Positions 8,267-17,112 are shown, counted from the stretch's first letter. The stretch is 49,539 nt of DNA from an uncultured Prevotellaceae bacterium (GCA_902763615.1 CACWSX010000046.1:1-49539); one strand, 5' to 3'. The notes: a model not told the origin generated them from the sequence alone. Program-made: numbers and translations.

Positions 8267-9722
8267 GTTTTATAGCCAACAGATATACAGCCACGATGAT
8301 CAGATAAATCATCGTGGTTTGTGTTTTTGTGGGATGGAGGTTGTCGATGCATGCACCTGGGATGGCCGCCAGAAAAGACAACAAATAATTGAGCGCCGTC
8401 ACCATATTATATAATAGAGGAGCGAGTGATGGTATCAGCAACACAGCCAATGAAAGATAAAGAATCAGCATAGCCGCTGGTATCACGATGAAGTTTGTAA
8501 GCAGGAAATAGCAGGAAAGCCGTCCGAAATAATAGGCAATCAACGGTGCTGTGCCTATTTGTGCCGAAAGCGATACTGCTACCATCCCCCAGAACCACCT
8601 CAAGAAACGATGTGACATCAGGTATTCTTCCGAGAAAAAGCCCTCCAATAGCGGTATAAATAACAATATTGAAAATACTGCCATATACGACATCTGAAAG
8701 CCAATATCAAACAACGACATCGGACTCAGCATCAACATAATCATAGCCGTAAAGGCGAGCGTATTGACTGACATTTTATCTCGATGGCCTAGCGACAGCA
8801 AGGCATAGACACTCAGCATCATAGCCGATCGCACCACACTCGTTGACAACCCTACGAGAAACACAAATGCCCATATACTCAGAATGATGAACACCTGCGA
8901 TAAGACTTGCCAGCGTCGTCTGAAAGCAAAGAGCGACAGCAACGTATAGATGATACCTAGATGCAAGCCGCTAAGCGCCAAGACATGCGAGGCTCCCGTA
9001 ACGGAGTAGACATCTTTCAGATCCTTGTTCAAAGCCGATTTGTCGCCTAAAGCCATCGCAGCCACCACGGCATAAGCGTCTGAATCCGTGCTTTGGCTAT
9101 TCATCTTCTCCAACAGTCTGCTGCGGTATTTCAGAAAAGCGAGCCTCATCCTTTTCAATCTCGACAAACGTACCAACGACACACGTGCCTTCCGCCATTT
9201 CCAACTAGCCACAAACGTTCGACCCATAAAACCATGAATCCCCAAATAGCGGCGGTAGTCAAACGATCCCTGACGCCAATCGTTGTTGGGTTCGATACGC
9301 GACTGAATCTGCAAACCGTCACCGATGTGCAGAGCCCTACTTCGGTCATCCTTATAAAAATAACATTTCAACTTGCGCCCGCTCTCAGCCAACAGCACAT
9401 CCACCGCCATTGTCTTTGGTTTCTCTATTGGTTCTGAGACAACCACTGCCTTATAATTAACTTCACTTTCAGGCCAAGATACCATCAGCGATACTTTCTG
9501 ACGTTGCATCAAGAGCCAACCCATCAAGAGAAAACAGACTGCAATGGCCATCGACTGCAGATATTCATGCTTCCCCAATAGCAATGCCACCAAGACTATC
9601 GCAATAAATATCAGTAACAGAGTCCATCCTACTAAAACATAGTCACCAATAACAATCCCTGCCATCAAACAGACGGTAAGACGTAACAACGGAGCCTCAT
9701 TCCAAAATAGTTTGTTTTTCAT
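8232..9722 (-). CDS. ComEC/Rec2-family membrane protein, short form
   Basis: A 496-residue polytopic membrane protein of the family that forms the DNA-uptake channel in competent bacteria. N-terminal membrane helices and a small OB-like soluble part (DUF4131 region, about residues 90-180) precede the ComEC/Rec2 core with the motif VTGASHVLALSGLHLGI, a clear family hallmark. The protein ends soon after the core; the metallo-beta-lactamase domain at the C-terminus of Bacillus-type ComEC is absent, so a role in uptake is less certain. The frame is open to 9803, but the promoter at 9743-9750 favours the ATG at 9722. The 3' end overlaps rseP by 35 bases. Confidence 0.88.
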   Translation of the reverse strand: MKNKLFWNEAPLLRLTVCLMAGIVIGDYVLVGWTLLLIFIAIVLVALLLGKHEYLQSMAIAVCFLLMGWLLMQRQKVSLMVSWPESEVNYKAVVVSEPIEKPKTMAVDVLLAESGRKLKCYFYKDDRSRALHIGDGLQIQSRIEPNNDWRQGSFDYRRYLGIHGFMGRTFVASWKWRKARVSLVRLSRLKRMRLAFLKYRSRLLEKMNSQSTDSDAYAVVAAMALGDKSALNKDLKDVYSVTGASHVLALSGLHLGIIYTLLSLFAFRRRWQVLSQVFIILSIWAFVFLVGLSTSVVRSAMMLSVYALLSLGHRDKMSVNTLAFTAMIMLMLSPMSLFDIGFQMSYMAVFSILLFIPLLEGFFSEEYLMSHRFLRWFWGMVAVSLSAQIGTAPLIAYYFGRLSCYFLLTNFIVIPAAMLILYLSLAVLLIPSLAPLLYNMVTALNYLLSFLAAIPGACIDNLHPTKTQTTMIYLIIVAVYLLAIKLIGIRASAKYR

Positions 9723-9742
9723 CTTCCTTAAGTTTAACACTG

Positions 9743-9750
9743 CAAAGATA
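9743..9750 (-). promoter_or_regulatory. -7 box of comEC-like gene
   Basis: TATCTTTG on the minus strand, 20 bases before the ATG at 9722. It supports the shorter start and a leader of about 15 nt. Confidence 0.55.
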
Positions 9751-9763
9751 ATAAAAAAAGGTA

Positions 9764-9784
9764 AAAGTGAGAAGTGAAAAGTGA
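9764..9784. repeat. Heptamer repeat, 3 copies
   Basis: Three tandem 7-mers of the form AAAGTGA lie between two divergent promoters (comEC-like leftward, terC rightward). A reverse-complement version, four TCACTTT-type units, lies just before the metK promoter. They may be slippage products or a binding array. Confidence 0.5.
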
Positions 9785-9813
9785 AAAATTTGCTGCCGCT
9801 CACTATTTTTTTG

Positions 9814-9821
9814 TACCTTTG
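9814..9821 (+). promoter_or_regulatory. -7 box of terC
   Basis: TACCTTTG ends only 8 bases before the first ATG of terC (9830), so transcription should begin at or next to that ATG. Confidence 0.6.
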
Positions 9822-9829
9822 CAGCCGTT

Positions 9830-10795
9830 ATGGATGTAATCAGCATGCCCATGTGGGCTTGGATATTGTTTTATGCACTCGTCATCGTCATGCTCTATGC
9901 CGACCTGAAGCTGTTCGGCCGTAAGGGACAGCATGAGGTAAGTATCAAAGAAGCCCTGCAGATGACGTTCGTGTGGATCTTTGTATCATTGCTTTTCTGC
10001 GCAGGCATTTGGTTCTATGAAGGTGATAACAAAGCGATGGAGTTCTTGGCAGGTTATCTCATCGAGAAATCGCTGTCGATGGACAATCTCTTTGTGTTCC
10101 TCATGCTCTTCTCGTTCTTCGGTGTCCAACGGAAATACCAGCACGAAGTGTTGTTCTGGGGTATCTTTGGAGCCCTGATCCTTAGGAGCATCTTTATCTT
10201 CGCGGGAGCGGCGATGGTGCAGCGCTTTGACTGGATATTGGGTATCTTTGGCGCCTTCCTCATCTATACGGGCATCAAGATGTTCAGCCACAAAGACGAC
10301 GAGAGCGTGGATCCCTCGAAGAATATTTTTGTTAAGCTGTTCAAGAAGTTCTTCCCCGTGACGGATCAGATGCACGAAGACAAGTTCTTTATCATCGAAG
10401 GCGGCAAACGCTTAGCAACCCCACTCTTTATCGCCTTGTTGGTGATTGAAACCACCGATGTGGCCTTTGCCGTTGACTCCATCCCCGCCGTTTTCTCTGT
10501 GAGCCGCGACCCGTTTATCGTACTCACCTCCAATATTTTCGCCATCTTGGGACTGCGTGCCCTCTATTTCGCCCTCGCAGCCATCGCACAATGGTTCCAA
10601 TACTTGAAATACGGTTTAGGCATCATTCTTAGTTTTGTTGGTGTGAAGATGCTGCTTGAAGTGTTTGGTATCTATGAGGTGCGTACTTCACACTCACTGC
10701 TCATTATCTTTGGAGTATTAGTATTATCGATGGGACTCTCTGTTATACTTTCGCAAAATAAGTGCGATAAACGAGATAATAACCATCACCCGTAA
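9830..10795 (+). CDS. TerC/Alx-family integral membrane protein
   Basis: A polytopic inner-membrane protein of the TerC/Alx family, linked to metal (manganese) homeostasis and tellurite resistance; in some bacteria it supports metalation of exported proteins. The 321-residue product has about 8-9 hydrophobic segments and the family's acidic membrane motifs: a conserved SLSMDNLFVFLMLFSF stretch (about residues 80-95) and ETTDVAFAVDSIPAVFS (about 206-222). The promoter lies so close that the mRNA may be leaderless; internal ATGs at 9845 or 9851 are alternatives. The last 53 bases overlap the 3' end of the convergent thiamin pyrophosphokinase gene. The polar tail (KCDKRDNNHHP) lies entirely in that overlap. 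Confidence 0.88.
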   Translation: MDVISMPMWAWILFYALVIVMLYADLKLFGRKGQHEVSIKEALQMTFVWIFVSLLFCAGIWFYEGDNKAMEFLAGYLIEKSLSMDNLFVFLMLFSFFGVQRKYQHEVLFWGIFGALILRSIFIFAGAAMVQRFDWILGIFGAFLIYTGIKMFSHKDDESVDPSKNIFVKLFKKFFPVTDQMHEDKFFIIEGGKRLATPLFIALLVIETTDVAFAVDSIPAVFSVSRDPFIVLTSNIFAILGLRALYFALAAIAQWFQYLKYGLGIILSFVGVKMLLEVFGIYEVRTSHSLLIIFGVLVLSMGLSVILSQNKCDKRDNNHHP

Positions 10796-11345
10796 GCTTA
10801 AACACAGAGCCTTGAGCCTCATTCAGCGTTCCCTGCCATAACTGGCTGTACGGATAAGATGCCCATTTAAGCCCCTCTGACGACAACTGCCTGCAGTCGA
10901 CATTGAAAATACTGACCTGCTGTCCTGCAAAGGACTCAAACGACTCCTCACCTTTAGCAACAACAAACCAACCATCGTCAGTCGCCATTAGCGGTTCCAC
11001 ACCCATCTCGCGAGCATAGCGCACCATCAGCGAGATGTTTCCCAAAGTATGATCTTCACGTCTGCCTGTAGCACCCAGATAGGCAATCCGTCTCATACCT
11101 TTCGACAAGCAATAGCGCGTAGCTTTCGTCAGATCATTATCATCCTGCTCGTCAATCTGTATCAGACGACCTCTCTGTTCTTCAGGCACAGAATCACCAT
11201 CGCCCACGATAGCATCGCACTGCGGCCAATGGCAGACTGCTCCGTCGCAGCAGACCACATATCGAGCTGCGCGAAGCAGTTGCAATGGTTCTTCGGCTGT
11301 TGGAAATAGTCCATTAGCCAGAATGACAGCATCAAACTCGGTCAT
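10743..11345 (-). CDS. Thiamin pyrophosphokinase
   Basis: A cytoplasmic enzyme converting thiamin plus ATP to thiamin pyrophosphate. The 200-residue protein carries the family motifs in order: CCDGA (about 32-36), IVGDGDS (about 46-52), DEQDDNDLTKA (about 65-75) and GATGRREDHTLGN (about 90-102), which make up the ATP and thiamin site. A short C-terminal beta domain follows. It is the last gene of the TPP-riboswitch operon. Its start overlaps the end of the PnuT-type gene by 14 bases. Its end overlaps terC by 53 bases on the opposite strand. Confidence 0.92.
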   Translation of the reverse strand: MTEFDAVILANGLFPTAEEPLQLLRAARYVVCCDGAVCHWPQCDAIVGDGDSVPEEQRGRLIQIDEQDDNDLTKATRYCLSKGMRRIAYLGATGRREDHTLGNISLMVRYAREMGVEPLMATDDGWFVVAKGEESFESFAGQQVSIFNVDCRQLSSEGLKWASYPYSQLWQGTLNEAQGSVFKLTGDGYYLVYRTYFAKV

Positions 11346-11934
11346 ATATAGCGTCTTTAGACATCATCTTTTTCCATTTGTAATAGCCGGCAATAGCGAT
11401 AAGTACATACAGGCCGTAAAGTCCTGCCTTGAAGGGGATACCTTTCTGGATATAGAGCACACAGCACACGACATCGACCACTATCCAGAACAGCCACTGC
11501 TCAAGATATTTACGTGCCAGTGCCCACAAGCCGACAAACGACAACGCATTGGTAAACGAGTCGAGCACAGGCACGTTGGAATTGGTCCACGTAATGAGAA
11601 TATAGTAAACGACACCCCAAGCTACGAAGAAACCCACCGTAGCTGGCAGATATAGTCGTTTGGGCATGTGACTGATGGGGAGTTCCTGCTTCAGATTCTT
11701 AGTTTTTCTGAACTTCCACACATAGAGGCCATAGAGAGCCGCCAAGGTATAATAACACGCCATGCCAGCATCACCATAGAGTCCATGTTGCCAATAAAGG
11801 ATGATATCGAGTGCCGGCATGATGATGCCTATGACCCAAAGGGCCACATGAGCACGATACTCGAGCCAGATATAAATCAGGCCCAGTACCGTCGTAAATA
11901 TATCTAACCCATGTTCCGCCAGAAAAGCAATCAT
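11332..11934 (-). CDS. pnuT: PnuC-family permease, probable thiamin transporter PnuT
   Basis: A 200-residue inner-membrane protein with about seven hydrophobic segments and PnuC-family features (WLFWIVVDVVCCVLYIQKG near the C-terminal third). PnuC relatives carry nicotinamide riboside, riboflavin or thiamin by facilitated diffusion. Here the gene sits between a TPP-riboswitch-controlled outer-membrane receptor and thiamin pyrophosphokinase, the arrangement described for thiamin salvage in Bacteroidetes, so thiamin is the likely substrate. Phosphorylation by the downstream kinase would trap it in the cell. It is 28 bases after the receptor gene and overlaps the kinase gene by 14. Confidence 0.9.
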   Translation of the reverse strand: MIAFLAEHGLDIFTTVLGLIYIWLEYRAHVALWVIGIIMPALDIILYWQHGLYGDAGMACYYTLAALYGLYVWKFRKTKNLKQELPISHMPKRLYLPATVGFFVAWGVVYYILITWTNSNVPVLDSFTNALSFVGLWALARKYLEQWLFWIVVDVVCCVLYIQKGIPFKAGLYGLYVLIAIAGYYKWKKMMSKDAIYDRV

Positions 11935-11962
11935 CTGTAAACTCTAAACTATAACCTCCAAA

Positions 11963-14233
11963 CTAAAAATTCACCGACAAATGCGCCATCATATTAAATG
12001 GAGCTGAGGGAGCGAAGCCTGCCTCATACTGGTCGCTGGTACCCCATCCGGTAGCCACAATCTGACCGTTCTGCTTGTCGAAAGCAGGTGCAGCCCATCC
12101 GTTGTTATCGTACTTGGCCGAGAAGATGTTATAAAGGGTCACACCCAATGTAACGTCCTTTACACCCAACTGCTTCAAACCGAAGGTATAGCTCAGATCG
12201 ACGTTGGTATTGAAGTGGCCATCGAGCATCATACCGACATCTACGGGTTTACCGTTGTCATCGAGCGTCTGATAGCTTTCGAAGCCCGTGTTTGTCAAAT
12301 ACTGCTTGCTGATATACTGGCTCTGGATGCTGGCGCTGAAGCCTTGATAGTTGAAACTGAAGACGTTGTTGGCTATCCATTCGGGCGAGAAGGCCAGTGG
12401 CTGGTCGCCGAGATCTGCTACACTCCCGTCGGTCAGTTGTACGGTGATGTTTTTCACGCGGTTCTTTGACCATGTGGCATTGGCATCCCAGCGGAACCAG
12501 TCGACAGGTTTCCATGCTGCCTCTAACTCCACACCGAGGCGGAAACTCTTGTCGAGGTTGCGGGTAATAGCCTCACCTATCTTATTAATCTCGCCCGTCA
12601 GCACGAACTGGTCTTTATAGTCCATCCAGTAGAAGTTAGCACCGGCCGAGAATGTCGGACTCTGATACTTATAGCCCACCTCCAGATCGTTCAGTCGCTC
12701 AGACTTTGGCATGGGCAGTTCGGCGTTCATATTATCCTGATAGTTATTGCGCGTAGGCTCTTTATGAGCTATGGCATAAGAGACATAGGCCTTGTGGTTG
12801 GGCGTGATATCGTAATTCAGTCCGGCCTTGGGGTTAAAGAAATCAAACGATTCTTTCATATCGTAAACGATGCGCTTGTTGGTGTCCCAGTCAATTTCGT
12901 CGGTGGGGCCAACCATCTTTATGCCAACGTGGCGGTACTGCATATCGACATACGCATTCAACCCAGGCAGGAAGTCGTACATCAGTTTGCTGTAGATGTT
13001 GAAATCGGTCTTCTTGGCATTCTCATCATAATAGGGGTGGTCAGGCATCAGTTCGCTAACAGGCATCTTCACCCATTTGATTTGTCCGAAGTGGTCGCCG
13101 TCATACTTGTTCCAGCCGCCGCCGAGCGTAGCCTGCAGATTCTCGTGGTTGTTGTAGTTCAGTGAGGCCACTACGCCGTAGAAGTCGTTGTCCATCTTCT
13201 TCTGGCGCACCAGGTCGCTCTGGGCCCAGGTCATCTCCGGGTCGAGGTCATACTCAAAAAGTGTCCTTTTACGCTTGTACTCCTCATAGTAGCCGCTGCC
13301 TTTCGTGTAGTGCAGTGCCGTATTGAGGTTCAGTTCGCGGTTCAGACGCTGGTTCCATATCAGTTGGTAGTTCTGCTGATGATAGTTGTCTGTCTGTCCA
13401 TCGTAATAGTGTACATTGCCTTGCGCATCGTAGTACTCACCACAAGAATTATAGGTACGTCCATACAGGCTCTGCTCATATTTCGACGTATAGTTCCAGG
13501 CATGGTAGGTTTCCTCGACACCGTTCCAGGTGATCAACTTCACCACCGTATTGTCTGAGAAATAGCCTCCCTGTATGAAATAAGAATTCAATTTCGTGGA
13601 AGCACGGTCCAGATAGCCTTTTGATCCGATATTCGACAAGCGTCCCTGAATACCCCAATGACCACTTAGCAGACCCGTGCCGAAGCGCAGCGTCTCCTTA
13701 TGCGAGTAATAAGAGCCACCTGAGAAGTCGAGGCCGAGATAGGGTTCCATACCGATATTTTCTGTCAGCATGTTCAGCGTAGCACCGAAGGCTCCTGCAC
13801 CGTTGGTCGATGTTCCCACACCACGCTGTATCTGCATCGACTGCACGCTCGAGGCGAAGTCACCCATATTCACCCAATAGAGCTGGGCACTCTCGGCATC
13901 GTTCATCGGAATGCCATTAGCCGTGATATTGATACGCGAGGGATCCGTACCACGCACACGGAGTGAGGTATAGCCGATGCCGTTGCCAGCATCCGAGGTC
14001 ATTGTGACACTCGGCGTCAGCGACAACAGATAAGGCACATCCTTTCCGAAGTTCACGGCTTTCAACGCCTTTTTGTCCATGTTCGTATAAGCCATCGGTG
14101 TCTTTTTCGACGCACGTGTCGACACCACCTGTACATTCTGCAACTCCACCGACAACAGCGAGTCCAAGTCATCCTGTGCATTCATACTCATCACGCTCAC
14201 CAGCGCAACCATGCTTAATAACAATCTTTTCAT
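11963..14233 (-). CDS. TonB-dependent receptor for thiamin (TPP-regulated)
   Basis: A 756-residue outer-membrane receptor that would bring thiamin or its phosphates into the periplasm. A signal peptide (MKRLLLSMVALVSVMSMNAQ) is followed by a plug domain (about residues 35-150, including GIGYTSLRVRGTDPSRINI and GVGTSTNGAGAFG) and a long 22-strand-type barrel ending in the aromatic terminus HLSVNF, typical of outer-membrane proteins. There is no N-terminal carboxypeptidase-like or STN domain, so no sigma-factor signalling is expected. A TPP riboswitch lies in its leader, and the next genes encode a PnuT-type permease and thiamin pyrophosphokinase. The substrate is inferred from this context. 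Confidence 0.9.
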   Translation of the reverse strand: MKRLLLSMVALVSVMSMNAQDDLDSLLSVELQNVQVVSTRASKKTPMAYTNMDKKALKAVNFGKDVPYLLSLTPSVTMTSDAGNGIGYTSLRVRGTDPSRINITANGIPMNDAESAQLYWVNMGDFASSVQSMQIQRGVGTSTNGAGAFGATLNMLTENIGMEPYLGLDFSGGSYYSHKETLRFGTGLLSGHWGIQGRLSNIGSKGYLDRASTKLNSYFIQGGYFSDNTVVKLITWNGVEETYHAWNYTSKYEQSLYGRTYNSCGEYYDAQGNVHYYDGQTDNYHQQNYQLIWNQRLNRELNLNTALHYTKGSGYYEEYKRKRTLFEYDLDPEMTWAQSDLVRQKKMDNDFYGVVASLNYNNHENLQATLGGGWNKYDGDHFGQIKWVKMPVSELMPDHPYYDENAKKTDFNIYSKLMYDFLPGLNAYVDMQYRHVGIKMVGPTDEIDWDTNKRIVYDMKESFDFFNPKAGLNYDITPNHKAYVSYAIAHKEPTRNNYQDNMNAELPMPKSERLNDLEVGYKYQSPTFSAGANFYWMDYKDQFVLTGEINKIGEAITRNLDKSFRLGVELEAAWKPVDWFRWDANATWSKNRVKNITVQLTDGSVADLGDQPLAFSPEWIANNVFSFNYQGFSASIQSQYISKQYLTNTGFESYQTLDDNGKPVDVGMMLDGHFNTNVDLSYTFGLKQLGVKDVTLGVTLYNIFSAKYDNNGWAAPAFDKQNGQIVATGWGTSDQYEAGFAPSAPFNMMAHLSVNF

Positions 14234-14303
14234 AACTTTTAATAATACCTTTAATTAATAAATAATGTAAAGGGGAAGTCTGTATTGATTTATCCTGTAT
14301 TCC

Positions 14304-14372
14304 ATCCCTACGCCGGTATGATCCGGATCAGGTTAGAGGGTATCATCTCAGCCTGCGACCGCAGGCACCCCT
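14304..14372 (-). promoter_or_regulatory. TPP riboswitch (THI element)
   Basis: On the minus strand the sequence contains the conserved blocks of the thiamin pyrophosphate riboswitch in order: GGGGTGCC, a variable stem (TGCGGTCGCA), GGCTGAGATGATACCC, the highly conserved AACCTGATCCGGATCAT, and GCGTAGGGA. It lies about 70 bases upstream of the receptor gene and begins almost at the predicted transcription start. TPP binding should reduce expression of the receptor, permease and kinase genes. Confidence 0.96.
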
Positions 14373-14384
14373 TGAAAACTGGCT

Positions 14385-14392
14385 GCAAAGGT
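14385..14392 (-). promoter_or_regulatory. -7 box of thiamin salvage operon
   Basis: TACCTTTG on the minus strand, with an upstream TTTG near 14414-14417. The start near 14378 places the riboswitch at the very 5' end of the transcript. Confidence 0.65.
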
Positions 14393-14430
14393 AATCATAA
14401 TCTTTGAGATATACAAATTAAATATCGAAT

Positions 14431-14465
14431 AAATTTGGTATTTCACTCACTTATTCGTATCTTTG
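14431..14465 (+). promoter_or_regulatory. Promoter of aroQ operon
   Basis: TTTG, about 20 bases, then TATCTTTG (14458-14465): a full consensus promoter 20 bases before the aroQ ATG. It is divergent from the thiamin operon promoter. Confidence 0.65.
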
Positions 14466-14485
14466 CACCCAAATCAAAGAAAGAT

Positions 14486-14908
14486 ATGAAGATACAGATT
14501 ATCAACGGACCGAACCTGAACCTGCTGGGGCAGCGGGAACCGGGTATCTATGGCTCTGAATCGATGGAAAACTGTCTCACGGCACTCCGCAGCCGCTACC
14601 CGCAGGTGCAGATAGACTACTATCAGAGCAATGTAGAGGGTGAACTCATCAACAAAATGCAGGAGACAGGCTTCGCAGGAGGTTACGATGGTATTGTGCT
14701 CAATGCAGGCGCCTATACCCATACGAGCGTCGCACTGCACGACTGCATCAGGAGTCTGAAATGCCCCGTCATCGAGGTTCACATCTCGAATGTACACCAG
14801 CGCGAGGCATTCCGACACAAGTCGATGATCTCGGCTGCCTGTAAAGGCGTGATTTGCGGATTCGGGCTCGACAGCTACCGACTGGCAGTAGAAGCGCTGA
14901 TCGGATGA
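14486..14908 (+). CDS. aroQ: 3-dehydroquinate dehydratase, type II
   Basis: Converts 3-dehydroquinate to 3-dehydroshikimate in the shikimate pathway. The 140-residue protein has the type II opening motif INGPNLNLLGQREPGIYG (residues 5-22), whose Tyr is the catalytic base on the mobile loop. NAGAYTHTSVAL (about 73-84) and EVHISNVHQREAFRHKS (about 97-113) hold the substrate-binding Asn, His and Arg residues. The frame is open from 14435, but that start is upstream of the promoter, so the ATG at 14486 is chosen. The stop overlaps the next start (ATGA). Confidence 0.96.
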   Translation: MKIQIINGPNLNLLGQREPGIYGSESMENCLTALRSRYPQVQIDYYQSNVEGELINKMQETGFAGGYDGIVLNAGAYTHTSVALHDCIRSLKCPVIEVHISNVHQREAFRHKSMISAACKGVICGFGLDSYRLAVEALIG

Positions 14909-15531
14909 CGCTCGACGACTATATCCTCACCCATACAGAGCCGGAACCGGAGTATCTGTACCGGCTATGGCGGGCGACGAACGTGCACACCATCCACGGA
15001 AGGATGGCCAGTGGGCACATTCAGGGACGACTGCTCAAGATGCTCGTTAGGATGATACAGCCGAAGCATATCCTTGAGATAGGCACCTTCAGCGGCTACA
15101 GCGCCATCTCGATGGCAGAGGGTCTTCCTGACGACGGACAGCTCTATACCTTCGAGATCAACGATGAGATGGAAGACTTCACACGCCCTTGGATAGAGGG
15201 CTCTGAGGTGGCCCACAAGATTAAGTTTATCATCGGCGATGCACTTCAAGAGGCCCCAAAACTCGGCATCACTTTCGATATGGCGTTTATGGATGGCGAC
15301 AAGCGTACCTACCGCGACTGCTACGAGATGGTGATGAGCATACTCCGACCGGGCGGATTCATCCTCGCCGACAATACGCTTTGGGACGGCCACGTGGTGG
15401 ACCACAGCTACGATCATGACCACCAGACGCAGGGCATCAACGACTTCAATGACTATATTGCTGCCGACAACAGGGTAGAACAGGTGATCCTCCCTATCCG
15501 CGACGGCCTCACACTTATAAGAAAGAAATAG
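14905..15531 (+). CDS. Class I SAM-dependent O-methyltransferase
   Basis: A 208-residue soluble methyltransferase of the cation-dependent caffeoyl-CoA/catechol O-methyltransferase family. The SAM-binding motif I is LEIGTFSGYSAISMA (about residues 56-70). FEIND holds the acidic ribose ligand. MDGDKRTYRDCYEM carries the metal-binding Asp, and DNTLWDGHV the second metal site. The natural substrate is unknown. The start overlaps the aroQ stop by 4 bases; longer in-frame starts lie inside aroQ. The rbfA start follows 3 bases after its stop. Confidence 0.9.
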   Translation: MTLDDYILTHTEPEPEYLYRLWRATNVHTIHGRMASGHIQGRLLKMLVRMIQPKHILEIGTFSGYSAISMAEGLPDDGQLYTFEINDEMEDFTRPWIEGSEVAHKIKFIIGDALQEAPKLGITFDMAFMDGDKRTYRDCYEMVMSILRPGGFILADNTLWDGHVVDHSYDHDHQTQGINDFNDYIAADNRVEQVILPIRDGLTLIRKK

Positions 15532-15534
15532 ATT

Positions 15535-15870
15535 ATGCAAGAAACAAGACAAAACAAAATCGCGAGATTGCTCCAGAAGGAACTCTCGCTGATATTCCAA
15601 CAACAGACACGTGCCACACACGGCACGATGGTGAGTGTGACGAGGACGAAGATCTCACCCGACCTCAGCATCTGCACAGCCTACCTGAGCATCTTCCCCA
15701 GTGAAAAGGGCGAGGAAATTCTCCAAAACATCAATGCCAGCAACAAGGCCATCAGATATGAACTGGGGACACGCGTGAGAAATCAACTGCGCATCGTGCC
15801 CGAACTGCGATTCTTCATCGACGATTCACTGGACTACATCGAGCACATCGACGAGCTTCTTAAGAAATAA
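15535..15870 (+). CDS. rbfA: Ribosome-binding factor A
   Basis: RbfA binds the 30S subunit and assists maturation of the 5' end of 16S rRNA, notably in the cold. The 111-residue protein is a single KH-like domain. The family-typical start (MQETRQNKIARLLQKELSLI), the central strand MVSVTRTKISPDLSICTAYLS and the end (LRFFIDDSLDYIEHIDELL) are all recognisable. It lies 3 bases after the methyltransferase gene and 12 before the permease gene in the aroQ operon. In many Bacteroidetes rbfA precedes this same type of permease. Confidence 0.95.
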   Translation: MQETRQNKIARLLQKELSLIFQQQTRATHGTMVSVTRTKISPDLSICTAYLSIFPSEKGEEILQNINASNKAIRYELGTRVRNQLRIVPELRFFIDDSLDYIEHIDELLKK

Positions 15871-15882
15871 GAGGTAAGAGAT

Positions 15883-17112
15883 ATGAATTTCCCATTCTTT
15901 ATAGCCCGACGCTATCTCTTCTCAAAGAAGTCGACACACGCCATCAACGTCATCAGTGCCATCTCCGTCGTGGGTGTGGCCGTAGCTACGATGGCCCTTG
16001 TCGTTACGCTTTCCGTATTCAATGGTTTCCACGACATGGTGGCCTCCTTCTTCACTTCGTTTGACCCTCAGCTTAAGATTGTGCCTGCCAAAGGCAAGAC
16101 CATGGCGTCGGACGATCCGGCACTGGCCAAGATAAAGGCGCTGCCACAGGTAGATGTCGCTATGGAAACCGTAGAAGACCAGGCACTTGCCGTCTATCAA
16201 GGACGACAGGCTATGGTAACCATCAAGGGTGTAGAGGACAATTTCAGCCAACTCACTCATATCAACGAGATCCTGTTGGGTGACGGACAGTTTGAATTGA
16301 AAGCTGCCGATATGTTCTACGGCATTCTTGGCCTCCGATTGGCAGAACAGCTGGGCACAGGCTTCACATATGATGAGCCGATACAAATCTATGCACCTCG
16401 TAGAGAAGGGCAGCTAAATATGGCCAACCCCATGGACGGCCTTGTGGCTGATGAACTATATTCACCTGGGGTCATCTTCAACGTGAAACAAGCTCGTTAC
16501 GACAAAAGCTATATCCTCACCGATATTGCCTTTGCCCGTCGTGTTTTCGAGCAGCAAGGCATGGTCTCGGCCCTTGAACTACGCCTGAAGCCAGGTAGTA
16601 ACTTCGAAAGTGTGAAGTCGGAAATCAAAGAGATTGTTGGTGACAACTGCTATGTGCGCGACCGCTTCGAGCAGCAGGACGACACCTTCAAGATCATGAA
16701 GATTGAGAAACTCATCGCCTATATCTTCCTCACTTTCATTCTGATGGTGGCCTGTTTCAACATCATCGGCTCGCTCTCGATGCTCATCATCGACAAGAAG
16801 GACGATGTGGTGACGCTGCGCAACCTGGGTGCCTCCGACAAGCAGATCACACGCATCTTCCTGTTCGAGGGGCGACTGATATCAGCCCTGGGCGCCATCA
16901 TAGGCATCATCATCGGACTGGTGCTCTGTTGGGCACAGCAGACGTTTGGCCTTGTGAAACTGGGCTCGTCGAGTGGTTCGTTCATCGTCGATGCCTATCC
17001 TGTGAGCGTACATCCTGAAGACATCATGCTCATCTTCCTCACGGTGCTCATCGTCGGCTTCCTTGCCGTCTGGTATCCCGTCCGCTATTTCTCACGCCGA
17101 TTGCTGGCATAA
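15883..17112 (+). CDS. LolC/LolE-type ABC transporter permease
   Basis: A 409-residue inner-membrane permease of the FtsX/MacB class that resembles the LolC/E subunits which release lipoproteins from the inner membrane. One N-terminal helix (about residues 20-45: INVISAISVVGVAVATMALV) is followed by a large periplasmic domain (about 46-270) and three C-terminal helices with the FtsX motif (DKKDDVVTLRNLGASDKQI at about 304-322). No ATPase gene adjoins it, so its LolD-type partner must be encoded elsewhere. In Bacteroidetes one such permease may act alone. It ends 10 bases before the esterase start. Confidence 0.88.
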   Translation: MNFPFFIARRYLFSKKSTHAINVISAISVVGVAVATMALVVTLSVFNGFHDMVASFFTSFDPQLKIVPAKGKTMASDDPALAKIKALPQVDVAMETVEDQALAVYQGRQAMVTIKGVEDNFSQLTHINEILLGDGQFELKAADMFYGILGLRLAEQLGTGFTYDEPIQIYAPRREGQLNMANPMDGLVADELYSPGVIFNVKQARYDKSYILTDIAFARRVFEQQGMVSALELRLKPGSNFESVKSEIKEIVGDNCYVRDRFEQQDDTFKIMKIEKLIAYIFLTFILMVACFNIIGSLSMLIIDKKDDVVTLRNLGASDKQITRIFLFEGRLISALGAIIGIIIGLVLCWAQQTFGLVKLGSSSGSFIVDAYPVSVHPEDIMLIFLTVLIVGFLAVWYPVRYFSRRLLA

